Below, piece after piece: positions 22,323-32,192 of a DNA stretch of 64,000 nucleotides. The stretch is from Cladorrhinum sp. PSN259 (lineage: Eukaryota; Ascomycota; Sordariomycetes; Sordariales; Podosporaceae). Position 1 is the first letter of the stretch; every line of letters begins with the position of its first letter. Made by a program: the position numbers and the translations under genes. The stretch is from contig MU867068.1 of assembly GCA_033725935.1 (NCBI GenBank), positions 621,681 to 685,680 on the forward strand, in the 5' to 3' direction. The notes under the pieces were generated by a model. That model had not been told where the DNA came from. It saw nothing but the letters and a program-made list of their open reading frames with translations, and did no database searches.

Positions 22323-23252
22323 TCACTCGTCCTCCTCGTCATCATCGGCATCATCAGATTCGGCCCCAGCGACTCCGACTCCGACTCCGACTCCGACTCC
22401 GACGCCTGCTTCCATCATCATCTTCTTCTTGCTCCTCATCATCATCCACTCATTCCTCCTCTCCCTCTTCTCCGGGATGGTCAAAGGACAAGTGTAGTAC
22501 GCGCCAGCGCCCTCCGATTCCTCCTGCCCTCCGAGACAAAAGCGGGCGATGTCGACCCCGTCCTGATCCGAAGAGGGGAGGGCAAAGTTGACGTACTCGG
22601 AGATGCCGAGCTTGCCGGGGTTGCCGTGCACGTTGTAGTGCGTGTAGATTATTGTCTGGCCCGCGGTGATTACGTGCTGCCGGCAGGTCGGGCAGGCCAC
22701 GTTGGTGCGGAATGTTGAGATGTGGATCGGTTGTTGTTGTCGTTCTTCTTCTTCTTCTTCTTCTTCTTCTTCTTCTCCCTCGTCTTGCTCTTCGTTGTTG
22801 CCACCGTTGGAGTTGGTTTCGGAGGGATCATCCGCCGAGGTATCCAGGTGGGCGGGCAAGTAGTGGTTGTGGACGCTCTCCTTTGTGGATATGTACGTCC
22901 ACCAGCAGGTGCGGCAGAAGAGGTGGCCGCAGTGGAGGACGGTCCCGGGGGTCGAAGTGGTCGAGTAGGACGTGTTGAGCGGGATCCTGGAGATGAGGAG
23001 CTGGTCCAGGCAGATTCCGCACTTGGCCCAGGGGATTACCTTTTTGGTGGGAGGTGAATCCTGTCGAGGGCGAAAGTATTCCTTGATGTGGTGCCAGAGG
23101 GTGACTTCCTCGCGGGTTGCTTCTTCCGGTGTCCGGGGGACCGTCGGACTCGAGTGACGAGGGAGGGCCGCGGTGGTTGTGCCATTGTTGGTCCGGCGCG
23201 CCTTTGGTTTTCCACGAGTCCCGTCCACTTGGTCAACCTCTGCTGAGGGCAT
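22323..23252 (-). CDS. RING-finger protein, probable E3 ubiquitin ligase
   Basis: A single exon of 309 residues. The ATG at 23252 (MPSAEVDQVDG) is preferred, because the open frame further upstream runs into a duplicated relic of another gene. A RING-type motif is visible: CGICLDQLL, then CGHLFCRTCW and, after an acidic insert, CPTCRQH. The insert between the zinc-ligand pairs is unusually long and contains a run of glutamates encoded by a GAAGAG-type microsatellite (about 22746-22784). The C-terminus has a Gly-Val repeat encoded by a six-base tandem repeat (about 22372-22402) and an acidic tail. RING proteins pass ubiquitin from an E2 to a substrate; the substrate here is unknown. Repeat length is likely to vary between strains. 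Confidence 0.8.
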   Translation of the reverse strand: MPSAEVDQVDGTRGKPKARRTNNGTTTAALPRHSSPTVPRTPEEATREEVTLWHHIKEYFRPRQDSPPTKKVIPWAKCGICLDQLLISRIPLNTSYSTTSTPGTVLHCGHLFCRTCWWTYISTKESVHNHYLPAHLDTSADDPSETNSNGGNNEEQDEGEEEEEEEEEEERQQQPIHISTFRTNVACPTCRQHVITAGQTIIYTHYNVHGNPGKLGISEYVNFALPSSDQDGVDIARFCLGGQEESEGAGAYYTCPLTIPEKRERRNEWMMMRSKKKMMMEAGVGVGVGVGVGVAGAESDDADDDEEDE

Positions 23253-24220
23253 TGTTATTGATGCAATGGTGAACAAAAAAGGTGGACGACCGGGGGTTTG
23301 GAATTGATCGTTGTTGGGGATGTTGTGTGTTGGCTTGACGGAAGAGTCCAGATGGGACAAAAGATTAATCTCCGATACACAGCGTTCAATTTCCCGAATT
23401 TCAGATAACGAGATGTGTCTTGTGTCATGATAAAAGCTTAATTGAAGCCAACCGATTTCGTAGGATAACGTTCCAAGATCGCACTCGGTCAAAGTCAAGA
23501 ATGCCTTCTCTCTCCACCTGGCACCAATAGCTTTTCCCGTCAAGCTCCGCTCCCGCACGCTTCCCGACCACCATCTTGTTCTCTTTGTCGTCTCAACCTT
23601 GAAGACATGGCTATAATGACTTGCACATCGTCTCCACGTCGTGGAAAAAATATGGTCCAGATGATGATGATGGCCCTTGTGGTTGCTCTTCCTCTGGCCG
23701 CTCATTATAGGCCATGCCATGTTGATACATGGTTTCTGAAATCCCACCAACCCGATGCAAATGGTGGATCATGAGACTCAAACGCTTAATACAACTCTCC
23801 AAAGATGGTCCCACTACCGTATTGATTGGCTCACATCAACAAATAAAACTTGGGTAGCTGTCGAATTGGATTCTCACAATGGCCAATGCAGCACAGCAGA
23901 GCACGATGGATGACCAGAGGCAAAGGCCAAACATCTAGCCTAACAAAGCCATTGTGACGTACAATTCCCGTCATTTATATAAAAAATTTGCATCCGTCTG
24001 AGACGTCCAAGGGGCACCTGGCACAAGGTGCAACTGGTAGGCTATCTTGCGACGATTCGGCAGGGAGAGGAACGGAGAGAGGAATATCCAGAGGTCCTTA
24101 AGCCCTCAATATCTGATTCCAGACCCAGGCAGTGCCCTGGGAGGTCTTTTACACGCCAATCCCTTTTGCCCACTCCGTCGACTGATGAGGGCCACCGGTT
24201 GGATGCTTTTACGACATCCC
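23253..24220. other. Intergenic with duplicated relic
   Basis: This is upstream of the RING gene and downstream of the helicase. It contains the degenerate copy at 23468-23775 and otherwise no credible coding sequence. Confidence 0.5.
23468..23775 (-). pseudogene. Degenerate copy of the 3' end of the 27962-29542 gene
   Basis: By eye this block aligns almost base for base with 27874-28193, including flanking sequence beyond the stop codon of that gene (gcactcggtcaaagtcaag and 'ggccatgccatgttgatac'). The copied part encodes the same C-terminal motif (GGISETMYQH) but lacks the rest of the gene, and it diverges at scattered positions, many of them transitions. It is a relic, not a functional gene. 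Confidence 0.8.
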
Positions 24221-26134
24221 CTAACTTGGTTGACTGAAACGCTCATAGAACTCTCTTACTTCCCGGCTGCCCTCCCTCCGCACTAACAGGCCCCGGGGGT
24301 CACCCTCTATCTTGAGTCCATCGAGACTCCTCGCTCTCGACAGGGCGACGTACACCTGGCCCTCCTCGAACGCCCGTGTGAGATCGACAATGACCTTGCG
24401 GAGGGTCATGCCCTGTGCCTTGTGTATGCTCATCGCCCAGCCGGCTATAAGGGGGATCTGAGTCCTGCAGATCACCGAAGGTTCTGGTTGTCCCAGGAAA
24501 TCGTTCGTATCCCGGTTGAAAGTGTCTAGGTCAGTTTCGCTGGAAAGGATCACGCTGCCGATTTCATGGTCCGAGCAATCGGGAAAAATGACCTCAGTAA
24601 CACCATTGTCAAACTGGACGACGGGAAGGGCTCGGACGGGATTTGTTGACGATGTGGCGTACTGGAAAAGCTGGCCATCGACAATATCGGAAATATAAAC
24701 GCTCTTTGTGGCGGCTGTGGACCTTTTCCTGCCAAGGAGCAGGTCGCCCTCGTCCACTGGTTCGAAACCGACGACGACGCCTTGGCTACCATTGACCAGG
24801 CCTCTGCGGATGTCGATGTTTGAGAGCAATATCACGGGCATGCCAACCTTGAGGCGCAAAAATGACTCATATTTGTGTTCTCTCAGGGCGGCGAGCGTAC
24901 CGTCAGCCCGTCTGTCGCCTTGGCTTCGAAGATGTGGATGAGCTCCCTCATTCCAATGGAAAGAGTCTAGAGCGAAAAATTCAAGGGGTGAAGTTTCCAA
25001 CTCGCGCAGCTTGTCGGCGTTGTATCGGGCCACTTCGGAGCGGGTGGGATACAACCTGACTGCGTTCGTCAGGTCTTGTGTTTTCCGGCCGGGGTCCGTG
25101 AGCAACATAACGTCGTCGTAAGTGAGCGTACCAGAACGAACCCTGTTGAGGATTTCAATGAAGAGCGGGTCTCCTGCCTGGCGGTGAACCTGCCTCAGCT
25201 CAACGTGGGCAAAGCCAGCCTTGTGCCACACCTCGGATTGGAAGGCCCATTTGTAGGCATCAGGCCAGTTTCCGTGGCCAGATGGGCAGCGATATCTCGT
25301 CTCGCCCGGCCGGAGCTCCTTGAGAAGCGGGGAGCCGCACACGATGCAGAACTGGAAGGGACATACGGGCGGCAGTTGGAAAAAGTCGCCGGTAGCGATA
25401 ATCTGGCAGCCTCCGAAAGCAGACTGTCGGATGGTTTTGACGTGATCCCATCCCAGATCCCAGTTTGCGTGGCCTCTGGCCTCCTTCATGATCTCGTTCA
25501 GCCGTTCCAAATGGTGATTTTCAACCATGCTGATCTCGTCGATGATGAGGACGTCGGTTCCCGCAAGGCGGTGGACATTACTATCGGTGATTGCCCAATT
25601 TTGGAGAAGTTTAAGCGGGCGAGCGTGGGCCGAAGGGGTCCAGCCGGCGTAGGACCACGTAGTCATGCCATTGACGGCGAGTGCCGCCCTCCCCGTCGGT
25701 GCCACCACCGTGACCTGGCGTCCGAGGTGCCTGAGACGCTCGACTGCACTGCGAAGGACGGTTGATTTTCCCGTTCCGGCTGCACCTGTATAAAACACGT
25801 TGCGCCCGGTCAAAATGAGGTCGATCAGTGCCTGCTGTTCCGAACTTGGTGGCAATTGACCAGCTAATGGGCTTTTTGCGTGGTCGCCGAGGTGTCGGGG
25901 CTGTGACAAGACTAGGTGACCAGAGTTGGATCCCAGGCTTGGAATATCTGGAGGCTGCCGTTGACTGTACTCTCCCCCTTCATTCTTGTTGTTTTCCCTT
26001 TTCTTCCCGTTGGACAAGCACCGGAAGCTAGCGGCGGGAGATGGCTTGTTAATGCTTCTTCTGCTTCCTGCGACCGACGTCAGGCTCAGCGCGTGTGAGA
26101 GCCAACTGGCCGACTGCACGAGAAACCGTCGCAT
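24221..26134 (-). CDS. PIF1-like DNA helicase with zinc-binding insertion, possibly mitochondrial
   Basis: A single exon. I start it at the ATG at 26134 (637 residues) because this gives an Arg/Ser-rich, amphipathic N-terminus (MRRFLVQSASWLSHALSLTS) resembling a mitochondrial targeting peptide. The frame is open to an ATG at 26596, but that extension does not look like protein. SF1B helicase motifs are present: Walker A GAAGTGKS (117-124), VLIIDEISM (195-203), GDFFQLPPV (249-257), and near the C-terminus GWAMSIHKAQGMTL and YVALSRA. Directly after motif III comes a four-cysteine insertion (C258, C263, C266, C283, then SGHG). PIF1 proteins unwind DNA 5' to 3' and maintain mitochondrial DNA, telomeres and G-quadruplexes; PIF1-like domains also occur in Helitrons, but no Rep domain is present here. 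The gene lies between relics of a duplicated gene pair. Confidence 0.88.
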   Translation of the reverse strand: MRRFLVQSASWLSHALSLTSVAGSRRSINKPSPAASFRCLSNGKKRENNKNEGGEYSQRQPPDIPSLGSNSGHLVLSQPRHLGDHAKSPLAGQLPPSSEQQALIDLILTGRNVFYTGAAGTGKSTVLRSAVERLRHLGRQVTVVAPTGRAALAVNGMTTWSYAGWTPSAHARPLKLLQNWAITDSNVHRLAGTDVLIIDEISMVENHHLERLNEIMKEARGHANWDLGWDHVKTIRQSAFGGCQIIATGDFFQLPPVCPFQFCIVCGSPLLKELRPGETRYRCPSGHGNWPDAYKWAFQSEVWHKAGFAHVELRQVHRQAGDPLFIEILNRVRSGTLTYDDVMLLTDPGRKTQDLTNAVRLYPTRSEVARYNADKLRELETSPLEFFALDSFHWNEGAHPHLRSQGDRRADGTLAALREHKYESFLRLKVGMPVILLSNIDIRRGLVNGSQGVVVGFEPVDEGDLLLGRKRSTAATKSVYISDIVDGQLFQYATSSTNPVRALPVVQFDNGVTEVIFPDCSDHEIGSVILSSETDLDTFNRDTNDFLGQPEPSVICRTQIPLIAGWAMSIHKAQGMTLRKVIVDLTRAFEEGQVYVALSRARSLDGLKIEGDPRGLLVRREGSREVREFYERFSQPS

Positions 26135-27473
26135 TGTAGGCGAGAAGCGTTGGCATAGGAGCGGCACCCGTGAACGTGCACTGACAGAAGTGGTTGCCCT
26201 GCCCTGGCTGAAGGGCCGTCTTGCAGCTGCCCAAAGGGTAACGCGACCCACATGCGAGTGAATGATCCCTGAGCGATTGACGACAGTGCGGGGCTGATGA
26301 AGAGGTGGTGGCCCGTGCGCTGCCGACGGAAAGAATAAACAGCGTTGCGAAGCCGCCGCGCTGAAGTAGGGGGAAGATAGCAGAGATATAGTTTTACGAC
26401 AGTCAGCCCCGAATACCTCTGTACTGTGCATCACCTCTTTCTCTCGGGAACATGGCCAGCCAAAATGATGCGCCAGTCGAAGCTTCCAAGTAGCTGTCGT
26501 CGGGTGGAGTGTTATCCTCCCGCAACGGATGAGCGACCGGCGCGGAAATTGGACACGCCATTGCCCATCACAGGAAGGGGTAATAGACCAGATCATGTTG
26601 TATTATTTGGTGTGTTTCATATTCAGTAATTTATCAGGAGAAGCTAATGACTCAAAATGCGGGTCCAACAGGCATCAGGAAGAGCCTGCAGCAAAGACAC
26701 CGCAGCCTTTCAGGATCAAAGGCTCTCCAGTCCATCGATCAGCTAACTATAAACCCTAAAACCCTCATTATAGGCCATGGCATGTTGATACATGATTTCG
26801 GCAATCACACCAAACCGATGCAAATCGTGGATCATGTCGAAGTCTGGGCCGTCAAATCCGAGTTAATCAGAATCTCTTGACGAATATGGACCATTCGTTC
26901 CCTGAAAACGAGTGTGAAGCTGGTCCCTTTTATACCCGAGTGTTCCTTGTTATTGCTCATGATGAAGAAACACAAGACTGTACAACCTGCAAACGGGTTT
27001 ATTTCGTTATAGAAATGGTCTTTCAACGCCTTTTATTTTTACCTTTTATTTTTTATTTTTTTGGATCTCCAAATATGTGTATATGTTATTCCTCAAAGCC
27101 TCTCCAGGATTGAAGTAGAAGATAAATGATGCGTGGAAATAAACGACAACCAAAAATACAGTCTGCTGCCCTTCTATACCAGACGCCTCCAGTTTACTAT
27201 CTACAGCCTCTTAAATAGTTAGTGAAGCCCGCTAGATCATTTTTAAGCGCCGAATTAAGGTATCATTCTTGAAGCTATTCGTCCCAGTCAGTGTGTTCAC
27301 TGGTAGAGATAAGTTGCGGGTCCGTGAGTCGTTTGAGGGCAGTCATGGTTAGGAGTCGTTCAATGTTAGCTTGGCGAGCGCTTCCTGTAGGTCTGGTTCC
27401 TGCTAGGGGAATGGGGCCTGAATACTAGCGAAAGCTGCCGAGGAGATGGTGGGTGAACCTTATCAGGCTGGCC
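26135..27473. other. Helicase upstream region, relic and AT-rich spacer
   Basis: The first 460 bases are probably the helicase promoter and leader, although the frame stays open to 26596. The relic at 26633-26990 follows. From there to 27473 there is AT-rich sequence without a credible gene. Confidence 0.4.
26633..26990. pseudogene. Rearranged relic joining ends of the 27.9-30.5 kb gene pair
   Basis: Bases 26633-26755 match two pieces of the 29769-31855 gene (about 30180-30240 and 30436-30480, with the part between deleted). Bases 26767-26990 match about 28125-28345 at the 3' end of the 27962-29542 gene. The order is swapped relative to the source, exactly as at the junction of two head-to-tail copies. 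The relic codes for nothing intact. Confidence 0.75.
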
Positions 27474-27680
27474 TTAACGGCGCCGAGAGTTTTCCTCCTC
27501 GACAAAATTCCTGAGTATTTGTGAACGAAGATAGCTTTCGATGTTATCTTGAAGCCACTCCTCATTCTCTGTGCCCTCGTGAAAGATGGAGTCCGGGTAT
27601 TCAAATTCCGGGGAAAATAATATCCCAGATGCGATACCAGTTTTGCTGCAGCATCATATCGGTGCGGATAGGGCGAATGC
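27474..27680 (-). pseudogene. Fragment of a zinc-finger-family C-terminus
   Basis: The minus strand reads WYRIWDIIFPG, then after a frameshift near 27615 YPDSIFHEGTENEEWLQDNI and SYLRSQILRNFVEEENSRRR before a stop. A Trp-x-x-(I/A)-Trp-x-x-(I/L)-(V/F)-(F/Y)-P pattern in the same position is found in the three zinc-finger paralogues at 56-63 kb (for example WLDIWGIVFPD), so this is probably the decayed end of a relative. No zinc-binding part is left. Confidence 0.5.
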
Positions 27681-27961
27681 CCTGGCAGCTGGCCTTATCA
27701 CCACATCTGGCAACAGTTGAAGGTATCGCGAAATCTTGGTTGTGGGCGTTGCCGCGGCGCCTGCGACCGAGTCGTGCCTTATCAATCGAGCCATGTTATA
27801 TATAATTATTTAATTATTATTCGGGGGGGGGTTTTTTTTTTCGATTATGCCCGATAACGCTCAGAATTAACAACGATTCCAAGATCGCACTCGGTCAAAG
27901 TCAAGAATGCCTTCTCTCTCCACATGGCACCAATAACTTTTCCCGTCAAGCTCCGCTCCCG

Positions 27962-29542
27962 TCAAGCTCCGCTCCCGCGCGCTTCCGGACCACCATCTCG
28001 TTCTCTTTGCCGTCCCCACCTTGAAGGCCTTGCTATAATGTCTTGCGCACCATCTCCACGTCGTGGGGTAAAATATGGTCCAAATGATGACGATGGCCCT
28101 GGCGGTTGCTCTTCCTCTGACGGCTCATTATAGGCCATGGCATGTTGATACATGGTTTCGGAAATCCCACCCACCTGACGCAAATGGCGGATCATGTCGA
28201 AGTCCGGGCGTGTGTGATCGGCCCTCAAACCCGGGTTATCCAGAATCTCTTGACGAATATGCATCATTCGGTCCCTGAAGGTGGCGTGGGCATTCTGCTG
28301 CCCATCAGCGTGAAACCGAACGTTATCGCAAAACCAACACATTGATTGCATTGGTGCGTAGTGGCACAAATGCTCAAGATGGTGCTGGATCCATCCGCGC
28401 TCGTCACCTGATTGGAAAGTTGCATTGCAGTCCAATAAACTGCCGAACTCACACCATAAGGATATGGGCCGAGGTTGCCGCGTGGTAGACTGGGTAGGCA
28501 AAGTGAGTATCTGCACCGGCTCCCGCTCTGGAGCCCTGGATTGTATTGTGTGGTATGAGTCTCTGGTGAACACAGACTCCAGTTTGCTCATGGCAGTAGA
28601 GGATACTTCGCTCGGTGCAAATCGGAAAGGGGGGTCGTCAGCGTCGTAAAAACGTGGGGTGTCAAATTCGGACATTTCAGAATACTGAGTGGTGTCTTGG
28701 CATGTCCTTAGGAATTGATAGATGGCGGAGGGCTCAATGCTACTGCTCGATCGACTCGGTGAAAATAGGCCTTGAGCAGCCTCACTGGCACTGGCTATTT
28801 GCGACACATTGTTGTTATTTTGATCAGAGGAAGATGCCTGATTTCGAATCGAGGAATTCAAAGGAATTCGAATCTTGGACTCTTTGGCATCAGCTCCTGC
28901 AGGCTCAGATGTAGCCGGAATCCTGATTTGCGCTGTCATCTCTTCGCTGGCGTTGATCCAGTTCTCAATCGGTTTGCTCATTGCCATCTCCAAAACATCT
29001 GAAAGATCCAACAAGGAGTCGATATAGGTTGTTATTTCGCTGAGAACGTCCTCGGCATTGAGCTCCAAAGGCTGAGAATCGACCTCAAATTCGGCGTCAG
29101 ACTCGGAATCTGCATCAACGTGCTGGGTCGGGGTCACGGCGTCCGATTTCTGCATTGCACGGATTTGATTGATTTCTTCGGTAATATATTGATCCAAGGA
29201 AGGTATCGACTGCAGCAAAGATTTGAGGTCGTCGGACAGTGTATGACTAAGTCTCTCGACAACAAACAAAAAGTAGTCGCTAAGCTGATCATCCTCTGTT
29301 GCTAGTAGTATACGGTCGAGCTGATCGTCACCTGCGGAGAAGGTATCGACCCAAAAAAATAAACGTTGCAGTTGAATGAGATATTTGTCAAGTAGCTCGG
29401 CTGGTATTGGCCGAGGATTTGCACTTTGAGCTGCCCGGATGAGATCTCGGAAGAGATGAAGAACCGCTTGGAACCAGGGGCCAGCTTTTCTTGCATCGTC
29501 AACCTCACCAGACACTATGCTGTTTAAAGTTGTGTTTGACAT
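27962..29542 (-). CDS. Fungal zinc-finger-type hypothetical protein
   Basis: A single exon of 526 residues. The ATG at 29542 (MSNTTLNSIVSG) is preferred over one 84 bases upstream because the residues before it look like leader. The N-terminal ~170 residues are helical and resemble the domain often found at the start of fungal zinc-finger and STAND-type proteins (for example DQLSDYFLFVVERLSHTLSD). A long Ser-rich acidic middle follows. The C-terminal domain has a conserved pattern I recognise from many sordariomycete hypothetical proteins: CEFGSLLDCNATF, GWIQHHLEHL, MCWFCDNVRFHA, FRDRMMHIRQEIL, and HTRPDFDMIRHL then GGISETMYQHAMAY. The spaced Cys and His suggest metal binding. It is divergent from the 29769 gene across 226 bp, and both ends of this pair occur as relics elsewhere in the window. 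Function is unknown. Confidence 0.72.
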   Translation of the reverse strand: MSNTTLNSIVSGEVDDARKAGPWFQAVLHLFRDLIRAAQSANPRPIPAELLDKYLIQLQRLFFWVDTFSAGDDQLDRILLATEDDQLSDYFLFVVERLSHTLSDDLKSLLQSIPSLDQYITEEINQIRAMQKSDAVTPTQHVDADSESDAEFEVDSQPLELNAEDVLSEITTYIDSLLDLSDVLEMAMSKPIENWINASEEMTAQIRIPATSEPAGADAKESKIRIPLNSSIRNQASSSDQNNNNVSQIASASEAAQGLFSPSRSSSSIEPSAIYQFLRTCQDTTQYSEMSEFDTPRFYDADDPPFRFAPSEVSSTAMSKLESVFTRDSYHTIQSRAPEREPVQILTLPTQSTTRQPRPISLWCEFGSLLDCNATFQSGDERGWIQHHLEHLCHYAPMQSMCWFCDNVRFHADGQQNAHATFRDRMMHIRQEILDNPGLRADHTRPDFDMIRHLRQVGGISETMYQHAMAYNEPSEEEQPPGPSSSFGPYFTPRRGDGAQDIIARPSRWGRQRERDGGPEARGSGA

Positions 29543-29768
29543 GGCTGTTTTTCTAAAATGATGTCTTGCTGATAGTGTTGTGTGTGGTTGTTGAGGCTCC
29601 TTTTGGGACTGCCTGGGCCAGACCATGTACCAAGAAAGAGGGGTTCTTCTGCTTAATCATCAGAGCCCACGTGCAAAATGAGGGGGTTGCATGACAGCTG
29701 GGACTTCTGAATATTACTCTCCTCATTATTTGGCATCTCCTAGTGGCACCTCTACATTCTCGACCGCA
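29543..29768. promoter_or_regulatory. Short bidirectional promoter
   Basis: The two divergent start codons at 29542 (minus) and 29769 (plus) are separated by 226 bp, so the promoters must overlap. Shared regulation is likely but no specific binding site stands out. Confidence 0.5.
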
Positions 29769-31855
29769 ATGGCACTGGAAGTCGTAGGTGCACTGCTGAG
29801 CAGTATATCACTGGCTATACAAATCTGTGATCGCCTTCTTCCCCGAATTGCGGCGTTTAGAGATTACAAAAAAAAAACCCAACTCCTGACCGCAACCCTT
29901 GACGGCCAGCGGTTGATATTCCGCAACAAAGCCAAAAATTTGGTGGCCGCTTTAAACAAAGACCACACCTTACTGGAAGCCTGGCTATCTCAAGACCGCT
30001 CATTGCCTCTCGAGGGAGATGTCACTTTATTTCCAACTGCTGTTCAAGAAGACCTCGGCCAGTGCCTTCAAATTGCTCAGGAAATCCAACGCGCTCTCGG
30101 AGAAATTGAGTTTCAACTTATTCATCATGTCAAACAGGTAAGAATATCGCATACACTCACTGCAAGCGCCCCCGTCATCTCGTGAGAAGTTAATGACTCA
30201 AAATGCGGCTCCTACAGCAAACAAGAAGAGCCCGCAGCAAAGCTATCGCCGGGTCAAGCGGTCCGAGTGTGGCATCGGGGAGTACCACTACCGTAAGGAT
30301 TCCTAGAATACGGTCCCTGTAGTTCAATTCACTGACAATAGGATAGTCTACCGCCATCATGCCAATCACGTCCGGAGATGGAGGTCTCCTGATGGAGAGG
30401 GCTTTCGCGCCGTTCAAGAGGTTGAAATATGCAGTCTTTCAGGATCAATGGCTCCCAAAGTCCATCGATCAGTTGAGGAAGCTGAATGCAGACTTTGGGA
30501 CCATCGCAAAAGCGATTCTCAAGGACATCCGTCTGATTGTTGATTCCCAGCGGTGTACAAGATCAGACAAGGCCAGCCGGCCAGTCAACGCCTCCATAAC
30601 TGAGAGATACAGGTGGATTCGATCTGCTTCCAGCGCCCTCTATAATACGATCTCGGCAGGCTGGGTTTGCTTCGTCCACGAACGACATTGTGTCAGTGTC
30701 TCGGTAGCTCACGAAACCGAGGACAATGGCCCAGCCAAGATGAACGTCACGCTTGCCATAAGTGAGGCCAGCCAGGACTATCTCACAAGCCCGCCGCCAG
30801 TAAAGGAGACTCTTTGGTTTGAGGTTATGCATCTAGACAACAAAGTCAAGCAAACCGGCACAAACGCCCAATCCACTAATCCGGCATCCGAGCCGTCCGT
30901 ACTAAGAGACCTTCGCGCGGCGCTCAACCACGGCAATGATATCAACGCAACGTCGCCCAACAGAGCCAAGGCACCCATCACTACGTCCAAAGGCAAAGGC
31001 AAAGCGAGGGAAACAAGTCCACCGCAATGCTTCGACCAGGACCCAGACTCGGGAAGCCCTGTGGACGACTTCTGCCAACACTTTGCTGAGAGATACAAAG
31101 CTGATGCACTCACACCGGACTGTCTGGGTTGCCTTAAGGGAGACTTCTATCACAGACTCTTCTGGGCTCCCGAGAACCGTCGTTACAGCGGAAACGCCCT
31201 ATCTGTCAGCGATGTAATAGCAAAAATCAAAAGCCAGGAAGCCGGCGTCGACTTACTGGGGCCCCAGCTCGTACGTGAGATGGCAGCAAATTTGGCAGTG
31301 GCGGTCTTGAATTTTCACTCGACACCTTGGTTGCCTGAGACGTGGCGGAGTGACGACATCAAATTCTTTGATCATCAAGCGCTCACAAACCACACGGAAC
31401 AACAGTTCGCTCCTTCACAACCTCATCTCCAGGCGAAGCTGCCCAGAGAACAACAGACTCAGACTACTAATGAGCATACTAGGCCAGGAGAGCAAACCGA
31501 GCTCTTCTTTCGCTTTGGCATCGTCTTGCTCGAGCTCGGCTTCTCCAGGCCTTGGAAGGAACTCCTGGACATAGGATATCGCGATTTTCGGTTGACGCCG
31601 GCCAGGAGGACAGAGTACCACGTTGCACTGAAGTGGTGTGACAGATTAAAAAGCGCGGGGCTTGTGGGCGCACGTTATGTTGCGTTCGTCGAGGAGTGCA
31701 TCTGCTGGGATTTTACAGACATAGGCGAACAACGGGGAAAGAACAGGAACTTGAAGAACTCGGAGGAGGAGCAACAATTAATGTTTTTTTCTAACATGAT
31801 GACAGAGATGCAGAGGGTAAATGCTGAGTGGGAGAATTTCATGCAGGGGATTTAG
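29769..31855 (+). CDS. DUF7580-like fungal protein with N-terminal helical domain
   Basis: Exons 29769-30137, 30218-30292 and 30347-31855 (introns 80 and 54 nt) join in frame to 650 residues. The start MALEVVGALLSSISLAIQIC is the usual beginning of this family, as is the helical region that follows (RDYKKKTQLLTATLDGQRLI); an in-frame ATG 78 bases upstream is less likely. The C-terminal half (ETLWFEVMHL, CQHFAERYK, LGPQLVREMAANLAVAVLNFHSTPWLP split by intervening residues, LFFRFGIVLLELGFSRPW, and CDRL) matches the fungal domain listed as DUF7580, which has a pseudokinase-like layout. Members are numerous in sordariomycetes and often lie near NLR and HET genes; the role is unknown. The acceptor of intron 2 was chosen because the nearer AG leads to an immediate stop. 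Confidence 0.78.
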
Positions 31856-32098
31856 GAATGATTCAGTAATGTTCTGCATCTTTGCAGAAGTTTGAAAGGA
31901 CCGAAGAAGCCGTAATGCGCGGTGCTACGTGTCATTTACACCACCTGTTTGGACTGAGCCAACTCAGATCTCACTTCTTAATAGAATTCCGGAGTGCGGA
32001 CCTTCGCCTACGAGCTGGATAATAACATGAGAGACGTTTCTGGAACCGGTTGTTTCATTGATAAGTGGAATTACTGGTCTGTTTGGTATATTCAAATA
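31856..32098. other. 3' flank and tRNA leader
   Basis: This short spacer holds the 3' untranslated region of the DUF7580-like gene and the upstream flank of the tRNA. No other feature is seen. Confidence 0.5.
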
Positions 32099-32170
32099 GG
32101 ACCGATAGCTCAGTGGTAGAGCAACCGGCTGCAGTCCGGTAGGTCACGTGTTCAACTCACGTTCGGTCCT
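32099..32170 (+). tRNA. tRNA-Cys (anticodon GCA), no intron
   Basis: All arms fold. The acceptor stem GGACCGA pairs with TCGGTCC; the D arm is GCTC...GAGC; the anticodon stem ACCGG/CCGGT carries the loop CTGCAGT, giving anticodon GCA at 32130-32132; the T arm is ACGTG-TTCAACT-CACGT. The discriminator base is T, the identity element of cysteine tRNAs. The CCA end is not encoded. The T-loop reads TTCAACT where TTCRANY is expected, which fits. Confidence 0.96.
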
Positions 32171-32176
32171 TCTCAA

Positions 32177-32192
32177 TTTTTTATTTTTTTTT
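32177..32192 (+). terminator. RNA polymerase III terminator
   Basis: A T6 tract starts seven bases after the end of the tRNA, followed by A and a T9 tract. This is a standard RNA polymerase III stop signal. Confidence 0.85.

Noticed and set aside
26135..26596. 154-residue N-terminal extension of the helicase
   Set aside because: It is open but its composition is unlike protein, and it would bury a good targeting-peptide-like N-terminus. Kept as an alternative only.
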